A stretch of 64,000 bases of DNA. Origin: Monomorium pharaonis. Its lineage: Eukaryota > Arthropoda > Insecta > Hymenoptera > Formicidae. A model generated the notes under the pieces. The model did no database searches. It saw nothing but the letters and a program-made list of their open reading frames with translations, and had not been told where the DNA came from. A program made the translations under genes and the position numbers. The stretch covers positions 23,115,979 through 23,179,978 of the forward strand of contig NC_050473.1 of assembly GCF_013373865.1 (NCBI RefSeq), given 5' to 3'. This document shows, piece by piece, positions 43,701 to 53,925 of this stretch; within the stretch, counting starts at the first letter, position 1; the number at the start of each line of letters is the position of its first letter.

Positions 43701-44474
43701 TTTTACCTAAAAACAGGAACTTTTTTAATGTTAGGCACTGTATGGACATCAGGTTTCATATTTGGAATCGTATGTAGTGCTTTTCGATACATTTGTAGTC
43801 GAATCGTTCAAAACTTATGGTTTTTACCTAAAAACAGAAACTTTTGAACGTTAGGCACTGTATGGACATCAGGTTTCATATTTGGAATCGTATGTAGTGC
43901 TTTTCGATACATTTGTAGTCGAATCGTTCAAAACTTATGGTTTTTACCTAGATACAAAAACTTTTTAACGTTAGGCACTGTATGGACATCAGGTTTCATA
44001 TTTTGACTCGTATGTAGTTGTTTTTAGTGCTTTTTGATACATTTGTAGTCGAAACATTCAAAACTCATGATTTTTACCTAAAATCAGAAAGTTTTTAACG
44101 TTAGGCACTGTGTTGACATCATATTTCATATTTGGAATCATATGTAGTGCTTTTCGATACATTTGTAGTCGATTCATTCAAAACTCATCGTTTTTACCTA
44201 AAAACAGGAACTTTTTAATGTCAGGCACTGTTTGGACATCAGATTTCATTTTGACTCGTATGTAGTTGTTTTTAGTGCATTTCGATACATTTGTAGTCGA
44301 AACATTCAAAACTCATGGTTTTTACCTAAATACAAGAACTTTTTATTCAAAACTTATCGTTTTTACCTAAAAACAGGAAGTTTTTAACGTTAGACACTGT
44401 ATGGACATCAGATTTCATATTTGGAGTCGTATGTAGTGCTTTTCGATACATTTGTGATCAAATCGTTCAAAACG
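40758..44474. repeat. Satellite array B, about 120-bp units
   Basis: About 31 copies of the array A unit. Variant units recur as pairs: one with ACGGCCAC, TATAGACAGCAGG and GTTGTTTTTAGGG, followed by one with ATCTAAAAACAAGC and TGTTTGAACATC. Such pairs are at about 40900-41100, 42235-42470 and 42600-42840, and also in array A at about 7980-8220, which suggests a higher-order repeat. The right edge, from about 44240, is degraded. Confidence 0.95.
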
Positions 44475-44990
44475 AAATATCTCTACTATTGAAAACTTAC
44501 CATTAGCTTGTATACTTTGCCAATAGATGGCCAACTGTCGATAACTTATTTGCACTTACCATCAATTACCATTCCCTAATTACCGACAATGGTATACTTA
44601 CCATTTGTTACAAACGCCTACCGAATGATAGACCCGTCATACATAGCCATCATGAATTCTTGGAAATGCTGCCGTAATTCCAAAAATTTCCGAAAACTTT
44701 TGCTAATATCTTGAGAACCATAAGGGAAAGAACAATTATTTTTTGTGACAAATTTCACATTTTTTACCCAAAAACCGAAACTTGCCAAAACGCTCCGTTT
44801 TACCTGATTCGATCGTAAATCATGTTCTTTTAACAATTTCAATTTTCACCCCCACCCCGATTTTTCGGGAGGAACAAAATTCGGCCAAACATAGTCTTCG
44901 AGGTCTTCTATACGATGGTCCAAACCCCGTCTTTTAATTTCTTACCGTTTACAAAATATAAATTTTTAAATTGTCAAGGTCGACTGTGTG
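44475..44990 (+). mobile_element. Fragment of the giant LTR
   Basis: Matches LTR positions corresponding to about 21950-22535 (landmarks CTTGTATACTTTGCCAATAG, TACCATTTGTTACAA, CCCGATTTTTCGGGAGG) with divergence and small deletions. It starts abruptly inside a satellite unit. Confidence 0.85.
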
Positions 44991-46088
44991 ACGTCTTCGC
45001 CAAACTAATAATTTTTTTTACTTTTCCTTTACTTTTATTATTCATATTTCTAACCATATAATTAATTACATAATAATTAATTATGTATTTAAGAAAAACT
45101 ACTATTATTAATTCGCGAACAACCTTACTATTATTAATTGTATTAATATTACATATTAATTGATTATGTATTATTTCTTATTATATCTTAGAATATTTCC
45201 ATTTCCATTCCAACTTAGAATATTTCCATATCTTAGAATATTTCCATTTCCAATTCAAAACTTAGAATATTTCCATCTCTTTACCTTAGAATACTTCGAT
45301 TTCGAACATAGAATATTTTCATATTCTCTTGTGTACTTAAAATAATTTGCTTTAATTTAGAAAGCGAACTTGTGTTGAATAATACTTGTTTCAATCAAGT
45401 ATATCCGACACTTTTATAACAATACCACATTGTAAACTCTGTGTTTCAACATTTAGTTGTAAATTTAATTATTACAAATATAGTAATCATTTAGGAAAAT
45501 TCCTGCTTCTTTTATTTTTACAAGAGCCTCTCTCCTATTCAATTTCGTGATGAACATAAATTCTTAACTTATAAACAAACTACTTCATATACATATACTC
45601 GATCAATCACGAGCTGTGAGTAATAGCCATCGGTGCGGCTGACCTGCACGGTCTGCAACGACTGTTTCAGCGCTGATTGATCGCAGATCTATTACAATTA
45701 TTTTAATAACAATTACGAACACTTATTCCACTTTTACTATATAAAAATATTTTCATGACGAATGCCGAAACAGCGACGTAAATACCAGGTTCGCAGAATT
45801 AAAGCACAACTTTACGAAACATTACCTACCCACCTACGAATTTCTTCACTACCTCGGTGTAGAAAGAGAAGATTACACGGTCGTGGATAAAACCGAAACG
45901 ATAATTTACCAGCTTTTTCTTTTTCTTTTGTATGTGCATCTGAATGTGTGTGTGTGTGTTTAGTATATAACTTAGTTTATAAGGAAGCGATTTATTTAAG
46001 CTTAGTATATAAACTTAGTTTATGAGGAAGCGATTTATCTTTAAGGGAGCGGTTAATATCTGTCTGTTATGCGTGCGTACGTTAGAAA

Positions 46089-46090
<2 letters not shown>
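44991..46090. other. AT-rich interval with short repeats
   Basis: Five copies of CTTAGAATATTTCCAT at 45185-45310, an inverted pair CGATCAATC/GATTGATCG at about 45600-45680, and a direct repeat TTAGTTTATAAGGAAGCGAT near 45970 and 46015. No gene is supported. Confidence 0.6.

Positions 46091-46152
<62 letters not shown>
46091..46152. repeat. (CT)n microsatellite
   Basis: An uninterrupted run of about 60 bp. Confidence 0.9.
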
Positions 46153-46158
<6 letters not shown>

Positions 46159-46535
46159 TCATGAGTGCGTGTGTTATATATATTTTAGTATGTAAGTTAG
46201 ATTGTAAGAAAATGATTTTGTATTAAAGCAAATTATTCGGTTTAGCAGCGCCAAGTTTTTGTAGTAAAATATTTATTTGTATTAAAGTATTTATTTGTAA
46301 TATTTATAATTTATTTGTATTAAAACTTATTTGCCAGCTCAATATTATCTCCTTTATTTCTTGCCATATGCTTCCTGACAATTGTTTTTTGCAGGCGTAC
46401 AGCAGCCTTGTATCGGCGCACAGCAGACAATAATGTAATACAAAAGGCCAATATTTATAGTTTAATCTTATATTTAAGAATCTTCTTAAGTTTATCGTTA
46501 AAATACTTTGTAATTAACGAAATTGCATCTAAAGA

Positions 46536-46583
46536 CAAACTTAAAACAATCAAACTTAAAACAATCAAACTTAAAACAATCAA
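46536..46583 (+). repeat. 15-bp tandem repeat, three copies
   Basis: CAAACTTAAAACAAT repeated exactly three times. It is in a short open frame, with no other sign of a gene. Confidence 0.8.
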
Positions 46584-46784
46584 ACTAATATTCTCATTTT
46601 ATAGTATTAAATCTAAAAAATTGTTTTGTATTATAAAAACTAGCTAAAGAATAGTAATGTTTTAGTTTCTATAAAAATATTTGTTTTTATATTTGGCGCA
46701 AAATATTTAGATATCACTATTTTTGTAGAGAAGTTAATTTGTGTGTGTAAGTATAAACTTTAAAAATTTCAGAAATATATATTA

Positions 46785-47165
46785 CTTAGATTAAATTTGA
46801 CACACTTAGTATATAATACTTAGGTTGAACCATTCAAAAGTACATACCACTTAGGTTGAATTTGATTAAAAGTTTTATTTTAAATTTGTTATTTTTTCCT
46901 TATATTACTTAGGTTGAACCATCCAATAATTTTTTTGCTTAAAGGAAAAACCAAACACTTGGCGCCTTTTTTTACCTTTTTTGAAAAGGTAATTTTGTTG
47001 AGATATCACGCATTTTGTAGTGTTTATAGACCACTTAAATTGAATGCATATATCACTTAGATTGAATTTAATGAAAAATATCTTATTTGATACATAAGTA
47101 AATTATTTTTTTCTATTTCATATATTACTTAGATTGAATTTGTTCAAAAGTTTTATCTTGAATTT
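46785..47165 (+). repeat. Interspersed ACTTAGGTTGAA motif and remnant transposon end
   Basis: Seven copies of ACTTAG(G/A)TTGAA at 50-90 bp spacing. Between them, 46955-47016 carries CTTGGCGCCTTTTTTTACC and AAATTTTGTTGAGATATC-like sequence, matching the end of the 4769-5851 element in one orientation only. Confidence 0.7.
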
Positions 47166-47204
47166 TGTAAATTTTTTGTTAAAGAAAAACCACACACTTG
47201 TAAA

Positions 47205-48730
47205 ACTGAAACCTTTGACGAAAGCGCAAAGAAGTTATGTTTCAGAATTTCTGTGGATATTGAAAATCTATAGTTGTGTATGGAACGGAGGAAACTACTT
47301 GATGTTCATGGTAAGAGGCTAAAGTATCTATAATTCTATTCTAAGGTTGACAACATTCAGGAGTAGTATGGGAGAAGCGTGCACTGCACGATTATGACAG
47401 AACAGATGGGTGCGTTGATGGAGATGACAGGTCAGTAAGACGGAGGTTAGTGCTAAATATTTTTTTAGATTCTGTACAAGTTATTGTAAACTGACTTTGC
47501 TGTTTAACCCTGGTTACATTTATTATCTAAAGATTATCATTTTCATAAAATTATGTTGTGACTTTAACACATGTTTGCTTTAATAATTAAATTAATTAAT
47601 AAATGCAGCCAGAGTTAAACAGCAAAGTCAGTTTACATTATTGTATAGATCCTAAATTAATAATCTATAGTTATTAGAAATTAATCTTCTTATTGAGATT
47701 CTTTCAGAGTTTATTTTTATATAAACCATTAATCAATCTTGCAGAGGTGGTTTTAGACAAGGAGTAGCAAATATTCCCCATACAATCCACAAACACCTTC
47801 AGGAATAGATGTTGCTTCTGGTATCATAGGTAGCTCAGAAGATGAATATAAATTAATATTGCAATATCTTAATTAATTCAGTCAAAATTAGAATCAACAC
47901 ACAATCTCTTACTATTGAAATTGATATTGCAATATCTTAATTAATTCAGTCAAAATCAGAATCAATACATAATCTCTTATTATTGAAATTACTTGGATGA
48001 CTGTTTTTTGTCCAGTGAGCGCAGGATTGTCACAATGAGAGAGTCACAAATACGTACTTCAATATCCATCATATGCCAATTTGATCTGAGCTACCTATGA
48101 TATCAGAAGCAACATCTATTCCCAAAGGTTGTGGATTGTATAGGGAATATTTGCTACTCCTTGTCCAAAACCACCTCTGCAAGATTGATTAATGGTTTAT
48201 ATTGAAATAAACTCTGAAAGAATCAATAAGAAGATTAATTTCTAATACTCTAAATTATTAATTTAACTCAGATTATTAATTTAGGATCTGTACAATACAA
48301 GTTACTGTAAACTGACTTTGCTGTTTAACTCTAGCTGCATTTATTAATTAATTTAATTATAATTTTATGAAAAAGATAATCTTTAGATAATAAATATAGC
48401 CAGGGTTAAACAGCAAAGTCAGTTTATAGTAACTCATATTGTACAGATTCTAAAATATTTGGTACTAACCTCTGTCTTACTGACCTGTCATCTCCACGAG
48501 ATTATTTTTGATTGATTTATCAACGCACCCATTTGTTCTATCATATCATGGTTCTGCACTGCACACTTCTCCCATGCCTACTCCTGAATGTTGTCAACCT
48601 TAGAATATATTTTAGCCTCTTACCATGAACATCAAGCAGTTTCCTCCGTTCCATACACAACTATAGATTTTCAGTACCGACAGCAATTCTAAAACATAAC
48701 TTCTTTGTGCTTTAATTGATAATCGTATCG
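47205..48730. mobile_element. Large foldback element with nested MITE
   Basis: Left arm about 47215-47860 and right arm about 48085-48725 are inverted copies. Each includes GGAACGGAGGAAACT, CAACATTCAGGAGTA and a nested MITE bounded by AAACTGACTTTGCTGTTTAA. The same short coding-like stretch (AQRSYV, KIYSCVWNGGN) is readable inward from both arms (47134-47322 plus, 48612-48818 minus), probably a transposase-exon relic duplicated with the arm. The centre (47860-48085) holds two copies of TTGCAATATCTTAATTAATT. Confidence 0.75.
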
Positions 48731-48842
48731 ATGGTAGAACGTCGTCGTCGAAGATGCAGGAAGCTGTTCTTTGACGACGACGTTCTACCATCGATCGAAC
48801 CATCGACACGATTATCAATTAAAGCACAAAGAAATTATGTTT
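48691..48842. other. Long near-perfect hairpin
   Basis: Inner stem CGATGGTAGAACGTCGTCGTC (48729-48749) pairs exactly with 48773-48793 around a loop of about 23 nt. The outer stem at 48707-48725 pairs exactly with 48809-48827 and continues outward. A bulge of about 12 bp sits on the 3' side. It lies at the end of the preceding foldback element. Confidence 0.8.
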
Positions 48843-49690
48843 ACACAATTTTACATCACACAACATCTCATCTATTTCATTGACATAAGTGTAAAATCTT
48901 AATGAACGATGATTAAATAACCAATGTAAAATTAAAAAAATTAATAATCAAAAAGTAAAATAGCTTTTGGATTTTACATTAGTGTCGGTGAGAAATGAGA
49001 TGTTGTATGATGTAGAACAATTGTGTATTGGTTAAAAAAAAACCTTCACTACACACGTCACACTTGACACGAGCTAACTCGTGGCCTGAGCAATCCATGT
49101 GACTCATTAATCAACACCAATATAAAATTAATTAATCAAAAAGTAAAATAGCTCTCAGATTTTACATTAGTATCAATGAGAGATAAGATGTATGATGTAG
49201 AAGAATTGTGTATTGGTTAAAAGTTGCTGTAATTGTCAATCAATATTAATAAGTATTAATTAGATCTAACAAAATTTCAAGTGAATGGTTTTATAATACT
49301 ATTTTTATTCTTTACTTTACTAGTAATATATAATACTTGTTGATATATAATACTTGGTGACAAAAGTAATACCGTTGTGATGGTGATAGTTCTTATTCTT
49401 ACAACATTATCATGACAATTACAGCAATAATACACATTTTACATCACGCAACATCTCATTTACCTCATCGACACCACTGTAAAATCTGAGCTATGTTACT
49501 CTCTGATTAATTAATTTTACATTGCTGTCAATAATTATAATTGACAATTACAGCAATAAAAATACACAATTTTTTTACATCACACAACATCTCATCTATT
49601 TCATCGACACAAGTGTAAAATCTTAATGAACTATGTTACTCTCTGATCAATTAATTTTACATTGGTGTCGATAATTAAATAGATGAGAAG
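48843..49690. mobile_element. Overlapping foldback MITEs (TTTTACATCACACAACATCTC type)
   Basis: TTTACATCACACAACATCTC and its inverse GAGATGTTGTATGATGTA recur at about 48850, 48990, 49180, 49435 and 49575, together with inverted CAATTACAGCAATAA. No coding capacity. Confidence 0.65.
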
Positions 49691-49819
49691 AGACACGGTC
49701 AATATAACCTCACACTATACATGTCACTTCGCGTAAGCTGATACATGGCGCGAGCGAGCGACTGGCGACCCACGTGACTTATACTCCCTCAGCCTGCTGG
49801 AGTGAACATCTGTGGTGCA

Positions 49820-49860
49820 ATATGCTGCACTAGTGCAGCACTAGTGCAGCACTAGTGGCC
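49820..49860. repeat. Palindromic 11-bp tandem repeat GCACTAGTGCA
   Basis: Three units, each self-complementary, in an otherwise unassigned 190-bp stretch. Confidence 0.7.
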
Positions 49861-49879
49861 CAAAAGCCATAAGAGCCAT

Positions 49880-50226
49880 CTACTGTTGATTTCATGAAAG
49901 GGACAAAGAATCGTCTCGTCTTGCCTCTCTTCGCCCCTTACATGCCAACAAGGTTGACGACGACGACGTATCTTAAATGAAATTTTGGCTTCTCGGACTT
50001 TGCGTCGTGATAACTCCTTTCATAGATTACGTAAATGATAAATGAAAACAGTTTTCTTATATAAATCGACCCCAAGCTTTCGATTGAGCCTAGTTAGAAC
50101 TCGATCCGTTTAGCCATTTCTGAGATCCGATAATCTTGGGTGCTCGCAAGTCGCGTACTCGTGTAAAGAGCACGGTCGGGCTCGCGCTGCGCTTTCACTT
50201 GGCGCGAGCCACTACCGTGTCTCTTG
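49880..50226 (-). mobile_element. Second copy of the 8638-9015 transposon end
   Basis: Read on the minus strand from 50226: CAAGAGACACGGTAGTGGCT, then CGCGCCAAGTG, a fold-back GCGAGCCCGACCGTGC, and later TTATCGGATCTCAG and TTTATATAAG, colinear with 8638 onward. Confidence 0.65.
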
Positions 50227-50254
50227 ATATTAATATGTGCCTTGCACAAATATC

Positions 50255-50692
50255 ATGGGCGTGACTAATCGCGTTTCCCCACGAAAGTATGAACGAAAGT
50301 ATGAAACTCCTCTTCGCCCACGCGGAATCACAAACGAGATAATTTCGTGCAATAAAGTCTTTCTTTTCCGGAATCGCCTAAATAATTCTATTCTTTGTCA
50401 CGATTGCATCAGCGATCAATCCGACCCTAGCAGATACGACGAGGAAATCCGTCACTACATCCACTGCGATACTAGTCCCATCTATGAAGAGTGCTCCGAA
50501 TGCTGCGTAATATTAAATACCACCGTCTCATATGACGATTGTAGCGTCTGCACCGCGAAATTTGAGTCGTTTATAATACTTACCCTTTCCGCACGTTATC
50601 ACACCCCTTTTTATAATACTCTGATTACTGTAACCGTCGCACGATCTATATCTCTGTATCGCCTTCACAATTCCGACGAAGACACCGAGTAA
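50255..50692 (+). CDS. Cysteine-rich small ORF (related to the 33879 ORF)
   Basis: 145 residues from the ATG at 50255; an upstream non-ATG extension is not needed. Cysteines are spaced C-x15-C-x2-C (SC...CHDC), about 28 residues, then C-x2-C-x12-C-x2-C (ECSEC...DCSVC), the pattern of the retroelement's small ORF. The tail is acidic. It is 18 bp upstream of a second such ORF and between a transposon end and a giant-LTR fragment, probably the relic of a related retroelement. No polymerase genes remain beside it. Confidence 0.6.
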   Translation: MGVTNRVSPRKYERKYETPLRPRGITNEIISCNKVFLFRNRLNNSILCHDCISDQSDPSRYDEEIRHYIHCDTSPIYEECSECCVILNTTVSYDDCSVCTAKFESFIILTLSARYHTPFYNTLITVTVARSISLYRLHNSDEDTE

Positions 50693-50710
50693 AGAAAGAA
50701 TAGACAAGTT

Positions 50711-51130
50711 ATGTGCCCTCCGCGTTCGCTTCATTCTCCGGCGACTTTCAACACAAACGCGCGGCCAGCTCATTATTTCGAATGGATCGCATCCGCTAAA
50801 TGTTCTATCACGCGAATTTATCAACACCGTCTTGACATAGAACATATAATCGGTTCCGCGTGCTATATCCGTGCTTCTTGGGAAATCCGCTCATCTTACG
50901 TTTTGAAACGAAAACACGCTATACATATCGGATTTACTCAATGCTACGACGCGTGTATTTCCTGTTCAACGCGTTTAACAATTTTTAGACATCTCGATGA
51001 ATGTCTTATCTGTAGCGATTTTTTAAATGATTTTATACTATATTTAAATCTATCGGGAGAAGATCCGTATAATTCGGAGCGACCGACGTTAATCGCGATT
51101 TCACAAACAGACGCAGATTCCTCCGAATAA
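50711..51130 (+). CDS. Second cysteine-rich small ORF
   Basis: 139 residues from ATG. It ends in C-x2-C-x12-C-x2-C (ACISC...ECLIC), the same module as the ORFs at 33879 and 50255. The N-terminal pair is less regular (KC and SAC), so one zinc site may be degraded. The C terminus is acidic (DADSSE) like that of its neighbour (DEDTE). An AATAAA lies at about 51140. Likely a tandem duplicate. Function unknown; metal binding is inferred. Confidence 0.6.
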   Translation: MCPPRSLHSPATFNTNARPAHYFEWIASAKCSITRIYQHRLDIEHIIGSACYIRASWEIRSSYVLKRKHAIHIGFTQCYDACISCSTRLTIFRHLDECLICSDFLNDFILYLNLSGEDPYNSERPTLIAISQTDADSSE

Positions 51131-51304
51131 ACGTCGCGAATAAAATTTTTTTTTGTTGTGAAAATTGCCTGAATTTGCTTGTCACTACTTTATTTCCAGA
51201 GGAACGGTGGACCGCTCGACTCTGTTCCTTTAACCTTTTTCCCCTTTCTCTCCGGCTACGGGAGAATATCGGCGACGCTGCCCCTCCCGCACGCCTGGGA
51301 CGTA
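51131..51304. other. Interval before LTR fragment
   Basis: Ends in GGGACGTAACA, similar to the LTR 3' tip GTCCGTAACA, so it may be the tail of a diverged LTR. No gene. Confidence 0.4.
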
Positions 51305-52408
51305 ACAACTGCCAAAAAACCTTTATAAATACTATAGGCCTTGAAACACATGTCTCTCATCTTGAGAACCGTCATGGTACATGAGCACCCTTGTGAAGGT
51401 GAAGTAAAATTATTGCATCACCACCATGAAATATTATTAACAGTAGAATATTCATAAAACCATTGTAGAAGCCTAAATAATATATAAAATGGTTTGAACA
51501 ATTAAATAATTATTAATATCAATTTTAGATTATTATTCCAAACGTAAATATTAATTAACAATCACCTTTTTGCGTAAATACTAATTAACAAGTAGAATAC
51601 CATATATACGAACAATAATTTAATTATAAATAAACAATCCTTATTAATTACATAATTCTGCAACTATCATTTATTCATAAAGTTAGTTAACGATTGATTT
51701 TAATTAAAAGAATAATTATTAAGGCTTTTGCAAGTGCATAATTAATAAATAAGGTCCCAAGGCCATGTCACTGAAGCTATTGCAGTACACAAGATGGCTG
51801 GCCATCACTGTAATGAATGCGAACCTCTATATGAAGAATGTAAAATTATTGTATAATTCATATATACACCAGCGATGAAATATTATTTAAAATAGAATAT
51901 TCACTGACGATGTTTTAATTGCAAACGTCTAAATAATATACATAGGTTCGTTTCTATTACTTATAAATAATTAATATTAAAACTATTAATATTAAAGTCA
52001 TAATTACCATATTAATTTACAACTAATTTTATTAACTACATAATTTATATAAATATTTGATACCAAGATATTGGTTAATAATCCGTTTTTAATTAATTAT
52101 ATAATTTATACGAGCTTAATTAATGTTCAGATATTAATTAACAATTGATTTTTGATAAAAAGGATATCATTAAGACTTTTGCAATTGCATAAAATAACGA
52201 AAAGCCTTCAAGGTCAGCTCGTCGAAATTATTACAAGTGCTAAAAATTCAAGAGCGGCGAATCACTAAGGTGATCACCACTGTAATAGATGGGAACCCCT
52301 ATTTAAAATGTGCAAATATTATAACGCTTGAATAATGAAATATTACGCGCAACTAAATGTTCATTAATAACACACGTGCGAAGGTTTAAAAAATATGAAA
52401 GTTACATA

Positions 52409-53115
52409 CCTATACAGCACATGTAGATGCTAAGAATGTTTGAAGAATATTGCAGCAGTACATTGCGTAAGTTCTGAGAACATTTGAGATACGTACTGAG
52501 AACATACTGAGTACATTCCTATTTCTGCCTTCTTTTGCTTCGTAGAATAAACTGAGAATATTTTGCAGTAAATACCAAGAATATCACTAGTATCAACGTA
52601 GAACCAATGATAAAATGTGCATGATATATTATGTTAACTGGGCATCGGGTGATAACGACGATGACAATGACAATACCGGCGTGGAAATTTCGCCTTGCAT
52701 ATAGGTAGGTTCTGAATAGTTTTTCTAGATTCTGTCTAGCATCTATCTAGAAAAAATGGCTAGTACCAAGCTATATATGTAACTTTCTGAATCTTAGCCT
52801 CTAAACATATAATCTATCTAGAAAGTAGCTATAGTGTTTCTCGCTCCTTCCTGGCAACTGCATAAGACCAAAGATCAAGGGTTAAAATTTTATTTTTATA
52901 TTTTCTCAATTCTCTGAAGCTCTATTCAAGTGGCAAAAATGATACTACACTTTGCTGTTAGATATACCTATTGAGCTCACTATATACATCGAGAGATAAC
53001 TTGTTGCTGTGGGTGATTTTCTTTTATAAGCCTTTTGGTGTAAATTTTCTCACGAGAAGGAGAAGCGCCGTGCCCTCGCCTAGCAGCGATCTCGCGAACT
53101 ACTCGCGGAATAATG

Positions 53116-53155
<40 letters not shown>

Positions 53156-53500
53156 GAAAATCTTATTACAATATTCTTACTATATTATGTACGGTATATA
53201 TATTTACAGTACAGTAATCAAAATAAAGAAATTATTTCGTCATTTTTGGTAACGTTACATTTTTTGACACTAAAAATAAACTTTAAACATTAAAAAGTAT
53301 TTAGATTGCAAAAGTAAATTCTAAAAATGTACGAGAAATAATATACTAATTTAGATATAACAGATCCGTTCTAATAATATACGAATAATGATACATATAT
53401 TATAGAAAATATTATAAGAATATTCTCAGTACATTATATACGGTACGTATGTTTACAGTATGAGTACAGGATATTCTAATGATATCATGTGCTATGTGGG
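52409..53500. mobile_element. TA-flanked DNA element inside the LTR fragment
   Basis: Precisely interrupts the LTR relative to 23345-23375. Ends CCTATACAGCACATG and the inverted CATGTGCTATGTGGG match at 12 of 15 positions, with TA duplicated at both sides. The 1092-bp interior has ACTGAGAATATT-type inverted motifs and a (TA)n run at about 53119-53149. No transposase. Confidence 0.8.
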
Positions 53501-53599
53501 TATATCGTTAGAGAACCACTATTACTATACCTAAAAATTGTTACCACAAAGATAAATGTTAATTAACAATTAGTTTATTGATAAAATATACCTACGTAT

Positions 53600-53925
53600 T
53601 GTTATGAACGCGAGCTTCGCGAGCGTGAGCTTTGCGCGCATTGTGAGCGCAAGCTTAACGCGAAAAATCAATATTTTGATTGCCTCAGTCAGCTGAGTCT
53701 AACGGCCCCGGCGTTGTTTAATTATGTATAAACAATGGTTTTGTTTAGAACTTCCTGAGACGTCAACTCGTGCGGACGTGCTCGGAATAGTTGTAATCGT
53801 GTTCGCAGCTTTCAATAAAGTTTCTTGTTTGCCAAAAGCGTGTTTTTATTCCGCCGCGCTCGCGGAAGCGCGAGCGGAAGAGTGTGTGTTGGTGAAAGTG
53901 CGAGAGTGCTTCGGGAAGCGCAACA
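53600..53925 (+). mobile_element. Solo LTR with 4-bp target duplication
   Basis: TGTTATGAACGCGAG...GCGCAACA, 326 bp, flanked by GTAT on both sides (53596-53599 and 53926-53929), and absent from the homologous site near 23455. It contains AATAAAG at about 53814. Unlike the AT-rich host it is rich in GCGAGC words. The 78-codon frame inside is not a gene. Confidence 0.85.

Noticed and set aside
52971..53156. 61-codon ORF in the TA-flanked element
   Set aside because: It ends in a (TA)n run and has no motif.
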